A stretch of 64,000 nucleotides of DNA from Eledone cirrhosa (GCA_964016885.1 OZ024743.1:18868872-18932871), one strand, 5' to 3'; positions 47,701 to 62,822 are shown, counted from the first letter of the stretch. The notes: a model not told the origin generated them from the sequence alone. A program made the numbers and translations.

Positions 47701-50700
47701 CTACTAGATGCTTAACACTAACTTCACATCACGTAAAGCCTAAGGCGAATTGAGTAGTACGTTAGTTGATCACCAGTTAACAGGAGCAGTCAACAACAAC
47801 AGATACTGTGGTGATATTAGGTGAGACATTAGAGAAGAATTAATAGTAAAGGTCGATGTGGTATTGACGTCTTTACTCTTTGAGGTCATATTGCTGATTT
47901 CAATGTGCTAATTTTCTCTGTGAAGACTAGGCTTTTAAGAGCCGGTCCTTACTCGGATTTTCTTAGATACATCACTGGGCTGTGACACTTTTCTTAGGAG
48001 ATAAGTGTCAACATTGCTCCATTACCCCTATTTTTTTAGCGCTGCTGGCCCAGTGCAGCTTATTCTTCTACAAACAGCCTGCTTATATCGTAATAAAACA
48101 GCATATATGGTGGCCGTATCTACCGAGATTTCTTTAATATACAAGTTAGATGAATATTAGTCCGCCTATTATTGTATACATTCAAGCTGTTTTACTCGTC
48201 CCTCCATTATAGAAAACGCAATTATACTATACACAGCCTAAACCTAGCATGTTTAGAGACATTAAATATGTTCATTATTAATAACATCATTCCTATTCTG
48301 GCGCTTTACCCAAGCAATTTCTGTCACCTATTCAAACTTATACAGCAAGGGTGTTAATTATTCACTTATTCAAATTTCTCTCATGTTGTTTCGTTTCACA
48401 TTTATTTCTTCTATAATGTTTTTATTTTTTGTTTGTGTAAGTTCTCCATTGATCGTCTGATATATTTCTAGCTATGTTCAGAAAAAAACAAGATTTATTT
48501 GTTTCAAGTCATATTTCTCAGAATTTGGAATAAGTTTGTCATCATGTGTCTAGCTTAACTTGTTGGAGTTTTCGTATTAATAACTGCAGCTGAGTCTACT
48601 TAATTCTTGCAGCAATATTCTTGTAATTCTTATTTTAAAAGGAATATCTAGGTTAGAGTTGCTGAAAAAATTAAAATGAATTGGTGTGAATCAATTTACT
48701 TTTTACATTGTACTGTGACCGACTTGAGTGTTTGTATTGCGACTAAATAACATGGGAGGGAACGATGTCATAGTATGTTAGCGGTGTCAATGAAATTGGC
48801 TTTTGCTGCTAAGAATCCAAACGACAAAGTTGTCTAACAGAAAGAATAATAGATTAGACTGTTGATTTTTACTGATTACGTGCTAAGACTTGCGGGCCCC
48901 ATGGAGATCTGAATTCAATAGTAAGTATCCTGATAAATTTAAACCGTTTTCGTGATTCGTAATACAGTGTTCAAATCTTTCAGATATCAACAACATTGAT
49001 GTTCTATCTGATTGGGATTATAGTAGTATTTTGGATATAGATATATCTCATTTGCATGAGAATGTCAGTGTATATTTTGTTTATATTTGAAATCATTGGT
49101 AATTCAAATGTATCTCCATTCTTTGTACCGTTAAAATCATTCTCTGTGCATTAGGCTTTACACTGCAAAATCAGAAGGTTCTCATTAGCATTATATAAAA
49201 TAAGCACTTTACAAATCAGATCACCAAAGTGAGTTGAAACCTCGTTTCAAATTGATAGGGTCCCGCGTAGTGTAGTGCAGCACTCTCTGAAGTATAGGAC
49301 ACCGAGCACTACCACCTTCTCTTGCCAACGGATAGAATGGATGAAAAAGTTGCCCTGAAGGATAGCGACGGAGACGTTTTGTGATAGACAATCCAGCTTG
49401 CAGGATACAGTCCTTCGCATGGCCAATTTGACTTCCATATGGGAGAGAAGGGACGTAGTGCGGAAACCAATAACACCAGAAGTTACCTGCGCTACAGGTT
49501 CGACGACAAACTTATCGGCGAGCGGTCAATATCTTGACAGCTTGCGATATTCGGCTTGTCGTGTAACGAAGCCTTTGCAGACAACGAATGAACATGTTTG
49601 CCCCTGAACAATTGTTACTGAGTGCTGTGATAATCAGTCCTATACATTGACAAAATAATACGAAATGCAAAATATAATGTTGAAATAAATCAAACAATAT
49701 TAAACAATCTACAAACGTAGAAAAGTACTAAATGTTTCCATCGATGCTAGAAAAAAGTATCGTGAAAGATTAACCTGGGATAATAATTTGTACGAATTGA
49801 AAAAGAAAACAATGACAGTGTTGTTTCAGACAAAACAAATGCTGGACGATTTTTCTTTTTAATTACAAATGTTGCCTCCAGTGCCTTCATTTCAAAGATA
49901 TTCCGTGGATAAACAAAAATTAGAGTGTGTTAAACGAAATAAAATCATCAATAAATCATCTAAAATCTTATAATGTCCAATGTTAAAAATGCCAGGGGCA
50001 GCTGATGTAATGCGTTAATAGAAATTATAGATTATAAGACATGATTATTCGTCAATATTAGTATGAGAGAGATTTATGTGCGATGTATAAGTGTGTATGT
50101 TATTCACAGCATATATATTTCAATAGAAATGTTAATAACAACTGAACACCAGTCAGCACTACACGAAAGTATATTCTTTCATGGGCTCAGCATTTATTCA
50201 TTCATAGGGGGGTGCGTTATTCAGATAGATTTACATTTGTAAAGTGCATCGTTGCCTAATACCATTTATGTTTTATGTCCATAAACTACTCTTTAGTTTA
50301 TACCTGACAGTCTATATAACAATGTATATATTACTACGTAGTTACTGTATTCTGAAATATGTGCACTAAAATACTCAGTATGAGGAAGCCAAACTACCAT
50401 GTCCTTTGTGGGTAACGCCAATCGCCGAATTGAAAACAACTCATAGGTGTCGGTGACATTTTAGAACTTCACCAGTCGCATTCACATCTAGGTGTACAAG
50501 GCCTACTATATATTTTAGCCATTATATTGGGCATTACATAATTACGTTTGCATATTTCTGAAACTGATGTTTTAAATGTGCTTTAAATTACAGTTATCCC
50601 AATCACATGGGAGTAAAATACAATCGATTTTATACATTGTACCCAGTATCATTAGGGAGTGAAACGGATGTCAAATTCTTATCATTCAATTTGCTACAAT

Positions 50701-51210
50701 TTGCATCAAGTCAAAAATAGTATTATCAGGATTAGTACATTAATTTCAACTGATAATGGATTATTTCGTAAAACAAATTTACCTATTCGTAACGACCGTA
50801 TAGTTTATGTAGTAAAGAGCCATGTGTATAAGCAACTAAACTAGACAGAAATGCCAGACAATAATTGAAATTATGAACTGGCTTAGCTTCAGCGTGGGGT
50901 AATACTTGTGCAAACATATTATAAGAGGAACAGCTACCTGTAGCAGGCAATGTTAATGATGTTTTGAGTATGACATAATTCACTATATAGCCTCAAGGGA
51001 AATATATATTATTTAGATGTTGTTTAGTCCCAGCTACAATTTCGTCATGTTGGTTTATATCTGGTGATGTATATGTCTGTGTGTGGGTATACATGATAAC
51101 TGTATATATTTCCCCCTTTCCTAAGCTGATACTTCCACTGTCTCCTAGCGTAATGAGGTCACTGATTCCGTGAGAATAACAGAAAGCCTTTTTTCCGGTC
51201 GACGACGGCA
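47701..51210. other. No gene recognised
   Basis: Mostly AT-rich DNA. 49240-49610 is slightly GC-richer with short frames on both strands (plus 49398-49607, minus 49247-49438), but neither shows a known motif or clear splice context. Confidence 0.45.
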
Positions 51211-51262
51211 TATATCTATCTATCTATCTATATATATATATATTTATATATATATATATTTA
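51211..51262. repeat. (TATC)n(AT)n microsatellite
   Basis: A few TATC units followed by AT tracts. Confidence 0.9.
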
Positions 51263-53085
51263 TCACAACAAAATGTGGTGCAGTTAGAAGTCAGCTAACG
51301 CAATTTGCAAATTGAATTAGAACCTTATTCTCAATGTTTGATTACAGGGAATAGTGTAAAAACAACATCATATAATCCCCTGAACCGAAAACGATGGTAA
51401 ACAGCAAACGTGAAGTGCACTGCTTTCTATTGAAGAGTACAGGCGCTGATATTAGACTATTTTCTGTAGTCAAAACGTCTATTTCAGTGTTAATGTATAT
51501 ATATATATATACAATATATAATTAAAGGTTAAACAATTAATATTTTGAAGTAATATACAATATATATATATATGTGAGTGTGTATGTGGGGGGGGGGGGG
51601 GTATGAGTGTGTATTCGGTGTGTGTGTATGCATGTATTTAGGAATATAATGATGTTAAGTAGGACTTCTTTGACACGTGGAGAATATAAATCAAACATCT
51701 GTATCTATTAATTAGATCATGATTCATCTGCTATAGTCATTATGTGTGAAATGTCAGACTGCTCATGTCTTAATGATTTAATTAGCCAATGTATATCATC
51801 TTAAATAAATAAAAAATATATAGACATATGCTGTTGTGAGCGAGTAGTTTTAACCCTATACAACAAAGATAACGGTAAACAGGTGTTTTATTGTGAGTGC
51901 GCAACATATAAACTATATTTGATTTTCATAGTGACAATACAACCTTGAAAATAGAATTTCAATAAAGTAATTGCATTCGATACTAAACTGAGCAGTTATT
52001 GAGCAACAACATATTTATCGAAGAGCTAATGTTCATCTGCAGCAGAGAGCTTATATTGAACCTTTAGAAAATAAAAATATAAGACATAATTATATCCAGA
52101 AACGAGTATCGCGTATGAGGAAGAAAGAAAGGGAATTCTTTGGAATTCATTAAAAGAAAAAAAAGCTGCGAAAAGGCAAAGTTTACTGAATGTTTACGCA
52201 ATGTTTAAATGAAACACATTTTGTAAGCTTTTCTGCAGCATTGAACAGCAAATGAAATTGCTACTTAAATAATGTATATGTCTAAATACAGCGAACTATA
52301 AAATGACAAATATTCCCATTTGACATAAGTTATTGGGGAAGTTAAATACTTCGGAAAAAGGCCGTCCAATAACATAGGACATTTATACGACAATATCGTG
52401 TAATAACATGCACGAAATACTTTTAAAGATAATCATTTATCCCACATGATACAGCAGGTAAAGAATAACGATATATATGTATTATTGCCGTCGAGCAAGT
52501 ATGACAAACCTCTAGCTGACGCACACACATGTAGTTTATATGAATGATCTATTATAAGATATTTGCAAATGAACCTTGCGATAGAATTCTGTTCCACAAT
52601 TATTAACGCTAGATTTCTAATATATTTATGTTCACTTTCTTCAATTCTGAAGAGGCTTGTGTGAGTAAAGTTATAAGCAGATGCCATAGGTGCAGCGGGT
52701 AGCAGCGAAGAGGATACACAGTCTCGAGAAGGAGCAACAGCCCCGAAACAATTTTCGCCTGTTATCCTTCAGCTACCGCAGGAACAAAATGATGACGTAG
52801 GCATCTAGAGGACATACATATTATGAATGAGGCTGTTTTACTTGAAAACAACCGAATATAAATAATATTATTATAACATTATTATTATTCACACACAAAT
52901 ACACACGTTGATGTCTTAAGATCTTCTATGAGAAAACACCAGGAATGGTCTGATCAAAGCAATTCAATTATATGCCTAACCTATAGATACTTTTGATAGT
53001 AGATAAAACACAACTTGAACGAAAGCCTATAATGTTTGGACGCAGCAGGCATAGTTCTCACTTTGAAAGACGAATGATGCTTGGT
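51263..53085. other. No gene recognised; G-run at 51589-51601
   Basis: AT-rich sequence with a short AT/GT/G-run block at 51490-51640. The 84-codon minus frame at 52433-52687 has no recognisable motif. Confidence 0.45.
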
Positions 53086-53089
53086 GAAC

Positions 53090-54830
53090 AGCTACATCTG
53101 CTGACTCACAAGAAGTTGCTGATTAAAAGTGCATAGGGCCGCTTATTATAGCATGAAGTATGTATATGGTCGGATGAAGAACTGGCCCAAATCCAGTTCT
53201 ATCATCCGATGCTAAAATCATATACACAGACAAATCTGAGATACTCTCTCGATCAAAGAAGCAGCTTGAAACGTTCCTCTATGCTTTGTCAGACGTAGAA
53301 GTAAACGTAATATCATCTATTCCACAAAGTTCAGTGGCACCCGAATTAGCATGCAACCCAAATTTGAATGAATTATAAACCACTATCAATCAACTATCAT
53401 GCAATAAGTTTCCCAATGAAGTGGGTATCCCAGATGAACCTTTCAAATACGGTGGTCAAAACCTTGTTCTTGGTCCAAAAGTTTGGAAATCAAAAAGGTT
53501 GAAATATCCGTCAAGACTTTAAAGAGGCATCTATCATATATATATTCAAGAACATAGGTAACATATCTAGCTGTGACATTTCTTGTGGCAACGCTCTTCT
53601 TATTATCGATGTGAATTACAGAATTACAGCCAGTCTAGTTGCTGATATCTACTATACAATTCAAAGTAGTTTCTGCACAGTTTCAGGTATATTGTCATGA
53701 TATTCTCCCTTGAGAAGGTAATGGAGAAGTTTTGTGAAAAGTTACAGGAACTTATTATGCTTTTTGTCGACTTGACGAAAGCCTTTATCACAGTCAATCG
53801 TAAACTTCTCATGAAAATCGTCAAAATGTATGGTGTATCTGACAATATTCTGAATGTCGTCGTTTACTTTCCTGAATGCATGAATTATACCAAATAGTCG
53901 ATTATTTCAACCCTTTCGTCACTAACGTTTAGTGCCACGAACAGTACGAAGCAGTCTTCTTCGTGCTTCCTTTCCTCTTTGCGTTGTTTTTCTCTACAAT
54001 TCTTCAATATGCATTTAACGACTTAGGCAATAGTATCGAATTAGAATTCTATATATCACATGGGATATTCAATCATAACGTCTTATGGACGAAAGACTTA
54101 CACGAACACGTGTTATTCGTGGTTTACTGTTTGCTGATAGTGCTGCAACACCCATAGAAGAGGTAGAAACATTAATGAATCGCTTATCGCTTGTCTGGAT
54201 GACGTTTGATTTAACAATCAGCATTATAAAGAGTGAACTGGTACATTAACCAAATAAACCTCTCCAAGCAAGTTGATGTTATGCAGAGACAGCTGGGGCA
54301 TGGACATCTCCATATTACCATCATAGCTGATTCAAATTATCTCCTTCGCTTTTCTTGGGTGCAAAGTCAAACCCTCTGCACGATTGAGAAACTGGTGCTT
54401 TTTGCAAAATACATAATTGTCTATGGGATATCAGAGGTATATGCCTGAAAGTGAAAGTTGCATCTGCTTGTCATGTTGTGGTACTGACAACACTTTTATA
54501 CAGCACGGAATCAATTACAAGTTTTATGACTTCCAAAAGCCTTGCCTTCGGTTTATCTGTGGTAAATCACTTTCTGACTGAGTTTTCAATGCCGATTTGT
54601 TTACGAAGTGCAGCATCGGTGGGATCGTGTCAGTTCTCCTTCAATCCCATCTTAGATGGTCTGTTCATGTCCTGCCGATGACTGAAAGACGCGCGCCTAA
54701 CTCATTGTTATACAGTGAACCTCATAATGATGTACGTAATGTCGGCAGACCATTAGTCGTATATAAAGACAAACTGAAGTACAAACTTAAATCTGTGAAC
54801 ATACCTCTTATTTCATTTGAACCCTAGTTG
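53090..54830 (+). pseudogene. Non-LTR retrotransposon RT, heavily decayed
   Basis: Successive frames match one LINE ORF2 from just before the RT to its end: KIIYTDKSEILSRSKKQLET and a VEVN region (53210-53320), KEASIIYIFKNIGN (53520), LIMLFVDLTKAFITVNRKLL with motif A Asp (53750), RTRVIRGLLFADSAATPIEE with motif C FADD changed to FADS (54100), VVLTTLLYSTESIT (54480), SHLRWSVHVLPMTERRAPN (54650) and YKDKLKYKLKSVNI to a stop near 54826. The order and spacing are those of the LINE type often annotated craniofacial development protein 2-like. Many stops and shifts; long dead. Confidence 0.75.
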
Positions 54831-57370
54831 CTGTCTGCCATGATGATATCAAGACATTTAGACATTCCCCACTCCTTTCATCTCCACTAAATGTTGCTTG
54901 ATGTGTAAATCAGCAGCTCAGTCATAACCATAAGAAATGAACTAGGAATACTCTTGGACCCTCAGAACTTGACATTTTGATGTAATGAATTTCGTATCAT
55001 TTTGATGTTGGCATTGATAAATGAGATTTAGTTCATTCTGGTTTGCGACAGCTACTTCTGAAGTTCTTATAGCCATCAGTACTTTAGTGTAATCTGCGTA
55101 ACTCATTAAGTTGGTCGAATGCACCTATTACCTTATACCTGATAGAGTGATGATAAATAATAATGGTCCTATATCGTTACTCTTACTACAAGTATCTTGG
55201 CATAGAGAAAATTATTTGCAGCATATGCACATGCAGACACATACCTATATCTACACATTCATCATTTCATCTATACAAATATTCATACATACATAAATAA
55301 ATACATACATGCATGCATACATATTAACTCTAAAACTTAAAAGTTTTAGTAATATTCTTGTTACGTTGTAACATCGGAAAATTACCATGCGTGCAAACGT
55401 GGTTTATGGAATACTTAAGAACATACTACTATATATTTGAAATCAGCTCCTTCGCATTTAAATCCCTGACTTTCACACGAAAACCATTCAGATATATTGG
55501 AAGAATCTAGATATGTGTTAGAGACTAACATACATTTGTTAAGATATAAATATCATATTAGTACTCTTTTAAACGACATCAAGTGCACCCCCTTTTGCTC
55601 GACATATAACTTAATTCTGCTTCACTGCAGTCTACATATACAGATAGTGTCATGTCCATTAGAATATAAATGCCACTTGAAATGTGACGGACCAGCATGT
55701 AGAGTTGCAGGATGATTTAATACTTATGAAGAATATAATAGTAAGCATTTAGCAATAATTTAATATTTGGTTTATAACTATTGTGATACTATGGTAATAA
55801 TAAAATCACATAGTAAATATGTTCGATTAGTCTGTACCATTTGTTGTTCCCTTATCTCTGATTATCTACTATCCGCCTCCTGCATTTCACCGTCACTTTA
55901 TAAAAAAGAAGAATCAATAGTGGGAGTTGAATAGAGTCAAGACTACTTAATTATACACTACACGTTGTTTTAGTTTAATGAATTACAAAATTAGAGAATT
56001 TACGATATTTCATTAACGTAGACAAGAATAATCCACACACGGAATGGTCTTCTTACTTTGTGGTTCAAAGAAATGGGTGAGGTATTTGAGAACTGTGCTG
56101 CTGCTCATATTGACTCTCGTGTGCTTGACATCCTAAAATAATGCCAAGGGAATCCTAAAGTTACACGAGTAACGTAGCCTAATGTGTCCTGTCGTACAAT
56201 TTAGTATGTTTTCTACAGCAACATTGTTAGATATCCACTATCTGAACATCCACACGTGATCCCTTAAGTCTGGGTCAATCACACTCTACAAGACATCCAT
56301 GCTTCACATGCCTTTCCTATCTGAATCTGGTTGATCTTACCAGCTAATATTGGGTACATAAATGTGGTGAACTATAGCGAGGAGATATTTCATGACTCCT
56401 CGCGTGAGAGCTAGGTGCCAGCGGCAAATGAACCGCCTTAAGAGGAAGTTGGCGTAATGTTTACAAAGGTAGTATCCCTCTCTGTTACACATTATGTCAT
56501 ACCACTATGTCGTACTAAGTAACATTTTCTGAATAATCTAACGTTAGATAAATATATACTCGTAATATAACCTTGGAATAATGAATACATTTAACGATTA
56601 TCTTGTAAATGTAGCTAGACATTCGGATATATCCTAGGTAGTTGTTATTCCTGTCGTTTTATCTATTTTCTCGTTGAGTATTATGTAGGGGTTTGATAAT
56701 ATATATTGTGCTTCAGTAAGTAATTAGAGTATTTCCTCATTTAGAGACTTTGATCACAAACCTCAATGATAAGACATTTCAATTAACCTTTTAAGCTGCA
56801 TATTTACTACAAACGATGGTTTTGTTCAAAGCTATGATAAGATATATTTAACGTTTCTCGCAACAACTTTTGTAGTAATTTCATTTCCCATTTTATTTCG
56901 TTCCACACGGTAGTTTGTATTTGATGATTAGCTTTGATTTATTGTATCAGTGTTCTCGTAGTTTATGATGTATGTATGATTTGAAAATATATTGATATTC
57001 GGGTACTCGGTTTGTCTGTGGATAAAGTAATTCAATCCCCTGCTGTAATTTTACTGTGATTGATTCGTCTGACGTAAATGTGTAGCACTTATATCAGTCT
57101 ATTGTTCTACTGTATAATACATATAAAGGAACATTGAGAATTTGATACTATCTCCATAAAAGTCATGCGATGAAGTTTCTGACAGAACACAATTTTCCTT
57201 ATCGTCTACAACGTATCCAATATTATTCAGCATATATTATCAACTAGATGTAAAGTAACCATATATGATTCAGACTTACGCGTGCGAACAAACACACAAA
57301 CATATATATATACTGTATATCCGTGTGCGGTTGAGGAGTGAAAGAAATGACTACTCGGTACCGGATTAGA
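54831..57370. other. No gene recognised; ATAC low complexity at 55240-55325
   Basis: AT-rich sequence without supported ORFs. The 72-codon plus frame at 55497-55715 has some cysteines (VSCPLEYKCHLKCDGPACRV) but no assignable fold. Confidence 0.45.
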
Positions 57371-57378
57371 GTTTAAAT

Positions 57379-58008
<630 letters not shown>

Positions 58009-58029
58009 GTTATCTATCTCTCTCTCTTT

Positions 58030-58060
58030 ATATGTATATATATATATATATATATGAGAG
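58030..58060. repeat. (AT)n with (AG)n flank
   Basis: Short AT tract followed by GAGAGA-rich sequence. Confidence 0.85.
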
Positions 58061-58148
58061 AGAAAGAGAGAGGGAGAGAGTGATTGCTTAATAGATAGAT
58101 CAGGATTATATCAGTTTTAAACTAGTAAGAGTATTTTGCTTGTGAGAA

Positions 58149-58257
58149 TTGAGTGTCGGGTCGCGACGGCTGAACTCTTGCCGTTTAGATAGCAAATTAT
58201 AGACTCTGGAATTTGATGTGTAAAGGACAAGAGCCCCACCGTTGGGTCCCGACTCTC
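58149..58257. repeat. Imperfect inverted repeat, ~35-bp arms
   Basis: GAGTGTCGGGTCGCGACGGC... (58149 on) pairs imperfectly with the region ending ACCGTTGGGTCCCGACTCTC (to about 58257). The arrangement (GACGGC, CTGAACTCTTGCC) recalls the 16.1 and 16.7 kb repeats. An AT tract follows. Confidence 0.65.
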
Positions 58258-58880
58258 TAATAAATATATATATATGTCTGTGCGTGTGTATGTGCGTAAA
58301 TATATATATGTGTATATAAATATATATTATATAATAATATGTGAGTTATTAGCGACTACGCTGGTCGGAACACTCAATGCTGTTACGGGGTCCGTCTCTC
58401 GTTGAGTTGTGCTCCAGTTTCAAGGCAGCTGTAGTTTTCAGAGTGTATATAGTGTTACAATAAACATTGTAGATTTTTGTAAAACTTTATATCATATTGG
58501 GCAGCCCCAAGCTTCCTACACTACAGAAGCTTTTTTTCTTTACAGGCTGTCCCCAAGTTAAATTTTCCTTTTTGAACTTTCTATTCTCTTTTCCCTAACA
58601 TCCATGATAATTATGGATTGAACGTAACACTGCTTTGTAATTGTGTCGAGGTTACCTGATGAGACCATCCTGTCTTCCATTGAAATATTTATAGTTATTA
58701 CACAACATTAGAATTTACAGCATATTTTCCAGTCAGACATTCTGTTGCTGTTTTAAATACTTTACTCCACATCTATGAGGGATGAATTGCTTAACGTTCT
58801 GGGCTTCATTAATTCGTTGCATCATGATTTGCCTGCCAGAAACATCAGTTCTACCATTAGGTGAATCAATTGTATATTTA
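58258..58880. other. No gene; AT tracts near 58262-58345
   Basis: Nothing further recognised. Confidence 0.45.
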
Positions 58881-58887
58881 TACAGAG

Positions 58888-58893
58888 AGAGAG

Positions 58894-58943
<50 letters not shown>

Positions 58944-59033
58944 TGTTTGTGTGTGTATGTGTGTGCGTCTGTGTATGTGCCTATGTGTGTGTGTGTGTGC
59001 GTGCGTGTGTGTGTCTGTGTGTGTGTGTGTGTG
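58888..59033. repeat. (GT)n microsatellite
   Basis: About 145 bp of GT repeats with occasional interruptions. Confidence 0.95.
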
Positions 59034-61044
59034 AGGTCATTCAAAGTGTATGGTTATTTCGGTTCGTTCTATCACAATCAAGGTATTAGCAACACCGGTA
59101 AGAGTCACCTCAGGAATTGTGGCAATTGCATAAGGTCAGTTTATATGGCATTGCCCTCAGAATAGTCAAGGATATATGGGTATATCATATCATTAGGTGA
59201 ATAACTCCTAAATTATTAGTATGAGAACCACCCAATTGACCCATCTGTAGTTGGACGAATTTATTTAATTCGAAATTCCGATAAGCCACACGCAAAATAC
59301 CAATAGAGATTTATGCATGGTAACATATCCATTATAGGTAGAAGCTATACACAAACCCTTTAACGGATCAATATCCTCTACTCAACAAATGATAAATAAA
59401 TCATTATCCAACTAGAATGCTGCGCCTTCGCTATTCAAGAAGGGTGAGAAATACTAAACATGAAATAGCTAAGAGCGATGTGGATGCCACAAAAGCGCCA
59501 GTCGAACACAGAGACTGATCTCTGGCAATAAGGAAGTTAGCCACTGCCCTAATATGCATATGTAATGTATTTTTGCAGTATTTTCTTCAAAACCTGAAAT
59601 GTATGTTTTATTTGTTACGTTCATTATATTATTGAATGCATTTTATATACTGGATTAATTTTATTTAAAATCAAATATTCTTGATTTTATATTCTTAATA
59701 TATCTGACATGTATTGCCTAGGACGTTTACATAAAGTAACACGTGGCCAACAAGATAGCGAAATGTCCGTGGCTGAGCATGCTAAGGATTTCTTTCAGTT
59801 GTTTAATATTTCTTCTACGTCATTACTCGTTAAAATAACTGCATGTTTAGGTGACACAATTGATCCAATATTTCAAAACATATTATGATTCATAATACAA
59901 GCATCTAATCTGAGAAACATGATGTTCATATTAGAAAGTGGTATTGTTTATACTGGGTAATTATGAGACATTTATAGGGTACAGAAATTAGTCATAGTCA
60001 CAGTCATTAAGTAAACAGGCTTTAAAATAGAGGAACAAATTGCAAAGTTTTACTGCCATTCCCTGTAGTAGTTCACAGTAATCAATCTTGAATTTGTCAC
60101 CTCTAGAATGATGTAAGAGACTTGGAACAATATTACAGCAATGTAATATATTTACTTATTGCGACGGTGATAAATCCCTTTTTGACTGCTAGTTCTCTCT
60201 TTCCAGTAAGTTGAACACATTCATCAACTGTCATATCATAGATCTCTTAAGCGTTTTCAGTTCAGAAATTATTTATTGTCGAATATCTATATGTTATATG
60301 GTGCAGCTTAAACAAACGATTTGTGTATAGCAAGATTCTGAAAATGTAGAATTTTATTGAAAAATACTTTATGATATTGACGGTCGATAATTATTACTGC
60401 TGAAATGACGATAAGGATAAGATATTTGAATGTTTGGGATATACTAGCTAAAGATTAAGATTTGAATAATATTCTCATATCTTTCATTATATATTGGGGT
60501 CTCTAATTTGTGTTTACAAAGTACTAGATCTTTCGTTACTAATGGCAAATGATTACAGGTACATACACATAGACACTCTCTCATACTCTCTCTCTCATAT
60601 AACAACAATAACGCACACAAACAAATATGTAGGAAAAAAGACCGTTTCAGGGGATATAATTACCGATGTGGAGAACAATAGATTTCAGTAGGGGAGATTC
60701 ACACCCTATTAGTCTAAAAAAAGCGAAGGTATACAGCTATCTATTCTCAGAAACACTGTATAGGTCCGATTGTTTTTATTGAAAAATTACATCACCTGGA
60801 AGGAACGGCGTATAGCTAAGTAAAGATTAAATAACTAGATAACGCATAAAAGTGTAACATATGTACATACTGATACACAAATAAAGAGGTAACATACATA
60901 GACATGTCATATATCAAGTTCTAGACGAGGACATTTCATTCTTGAGAAAGGCTTGCTCGACACAAATTCAAACCATATCTCATTTAGTTAGCAATTGTCA
61001 GCAAACGGGTTTACGGAGAATGCTTACTATAATTTCCTCAACAT

Positions 61045-61045
<1 letters not shown>
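59034..61045. other. No gene recognised
   Basis: AT-rich intergenic DNA with no supported ORF or repeat. Confidence 0.5.

Positions 61046-61049
<4 letters not shown>

Positions 61050-61107
<58 letters not shown>
61050..61107. repeat. (AT)n microsatellite
   Basis: AT tract of about 58 bp preceding the next dispersed repeat. Confidence 0.95.
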
Positions 61108-61112
<5 letters not shown>

Positions 61113-61124
61113 ATATTAAGTAAA

Positions 61125-61235
61125 TGGAAACTATATTTATAAAACCATATTGATTTTATTCTATATATTTCAAGGGTACCAAAAGACTTTGGTAGACTAT
61201 CTTCAGATAAAATACAAAATTTGTTTTATAAATAA
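61125..61235 (-). repeat. Dispersed repeat shared with 26558-26660
   Basis: TGGAAACTATATTTATAAAA, a TTTTATT(C/A)TATATATTT(C/A)AA(G/A)GG segment and ATACA(A/G)A(A/T)TTTGTTTTAT match the 26.6 kb copy. On the minus strand 61206-61168 reads CTGAAGA, a perfect 7-bp hairpin (TACCAAA/TTTGGTA) and GAAA. Confidence 0.7.
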
Positions 61236-61469
61236 AGACATACACAGGTAAATCATACCTTATCAGTTGGATATTCTCTGGATAGTGGAAATGTATTAGT
61301 GATTTTTCAAAATGATGGGTGAATATGCAAATGAATATGTAGATAATTGAAAAACAACTGTTTATTTAAACGACTATGGAGAGAAAGAAGAAAGACGTGA
61401 AGAAGGACAAAATAGTGAGAGAGAGAGAGAAGGAAAAAACCGAAGATGAATAAAAACTCATATAAATAT

Positions 61470-61496
61470 ACTTATATATATATATATATATATATA
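61470..61496. repeat. (AT)n microsatellite
   Basis: Short AT tract after purine-rich sequence. Confidence 0.9.
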
Positions 61497-61992
61497 AATT
61501 GTTATACTTGGGAAGGGTCATATTTGTGTAATATTGCCAGAATTAATAACAGAACACACTCACTGTTTGGTTGGTTTTCGCTTTTCGCTTCTGTGTCTTT
61601 TATATCGGTAATCTAATTTATTCGGTCCTCAATGTTGCCATTGACTGACCGACGGTCAAAAATAATACAGATACAATATAGACACAAACACATATATATA
61701 GTTTATCATAAATCTTTCGTTGCACATCTGCAACATCGTCAGTGGTGCTATTGTTTCCCCCCGTTGCATTGTATGTCTACGCCATTTTTATTTAGTCTGT
61801 CTATATATTTATTTATTTATTTGCTTGTTTGTTTATTTTATTTTGTCTTCTTTGCGCATGCGTTTGCGTGTGTGTATAGTGTTTTGTTTGATGTGTGTTC
61901 GGGATTGGGTTACTAGTGTGTGTTTATGTGTGTTTGTTGTTATTGTGCTTGTGTATGTATTTATTTATTTATTTATCTATTTATTTACTTAT

Positions 61993-62652
61993 TTATACTT
62001 CTCTTAGGCCAGTGTTGTTTGTTTGGGTGTTGTTGTTATTCCATTCATTCTTTCTGTTTAGTCTTGGCCTTCTAAGTTCTATTTCACTGGCCTCTCTGAT
62101 TTGCCTATCTGCTGGGTCATTTCTATGTTTAGATATTATTCTAATTTCTATGTTGTCTATGTTACCGTCGTGTTGTTGTCTGGCATGTTCGTATAGTACT
62201 GACCCGTTTTATCGTCCTTTTAGTTCCCCCAGTGTTGGTCTATCCTTTCACCTATGCTACGAGCTGTCTCACCTATGTATGTTGTTGTCATGTTTCTGCA
62301 GGTACCCTCTGTACATCTCATGCTATAGACTACAGTTTATCCGGAGGGTTTACCTTACATATGATACATTTCCTATTAGTACAGTGGTTTTCTTAAAAGG
62401 GTAGGTTTTGCTGATCAGGGATTTGATGGTGGTTCCTGGCTTTTCTACCACCTTAATTTTTAAGTGGGTCTCTCTCAGGGCCTTTCTACACTGGTTAGCT
62501 AATTTCCCTTCAGGGGTAGCGTCCACAAACATGACACTCTGGTATCTCTGGTTGTCGTACCATGAGGTGGCTTTCCCTATCTTATGTCTAGCCCTATCTA
62601 AGCTATTCCATGATTTGCTCCTGTATAATGGGCACATTCCTTTCATTTCCAG
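61993..62652 (-). pseudogene. Retroelement GIY-YIG tail, left palindrome arm
   Basis: The minus strand starts MKGMCPLYRSKSWNSLDRAR, then VMFVDATPEGKLANQC, KIKVVEKPGTTIKSLISKTY. A frameshift near 62390 (one C fewer than the right arm) and a 12-bp deletion follow. The nuclease core survives as VVYSMRC and TTYIGETARSIGERIDQH. A further frame break after HWG, a TAA in GR-stop, and the end NRKNEWNNNN to stop at 61993-61995. The Cys/VVY/YIGET/RQIREA pattern is that of GIY-YIG tails on animal retroelement polyproteins, a different lineage from the PLE copies above. Confidence 0.75.
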
Positions 62653-62822
62653 ATTCCTTTCATGGGTTTAGCATAGTGTGAGTGATGAATTTGGGCTCTC
62701 AAATACCTGATACTCAAAAACTCAGCAATGTCCAGTAGTGCTAAGTTTAATATTCTGATCGCAGATTTGGTACGAGTGATGAGGAATGTGTCCCGCATGT
62801 GCCACCCAACAGAAATGGAATG
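62653..62822. other. Palindrome spacer
   Basis: Unique sequence between the arms. Just downstream, the plus-strand frame INHMQFSGYNQ (62835-62870) belongs to the right-hand retroelement copy and is not present in the left arm. Confidence 0.6.

Noticed and set aside
58330..58510. Possible solo LTR (TGTGAG start, AATAAA-like signal, CAGCCCCAAGC after it)
   Set aside because: No matching second LTR, no clear TG...CA ends or target duplication, so not supportable.
61632..62404. Leu/Phe-rich plus-strand ORFs (61632-62404) and their minus-strand mirror at 63254-63951
   Set aside because: They are antisense to the GIY-YIG tail and its TAAA-rich 3' region, duplicated by the palindrome.
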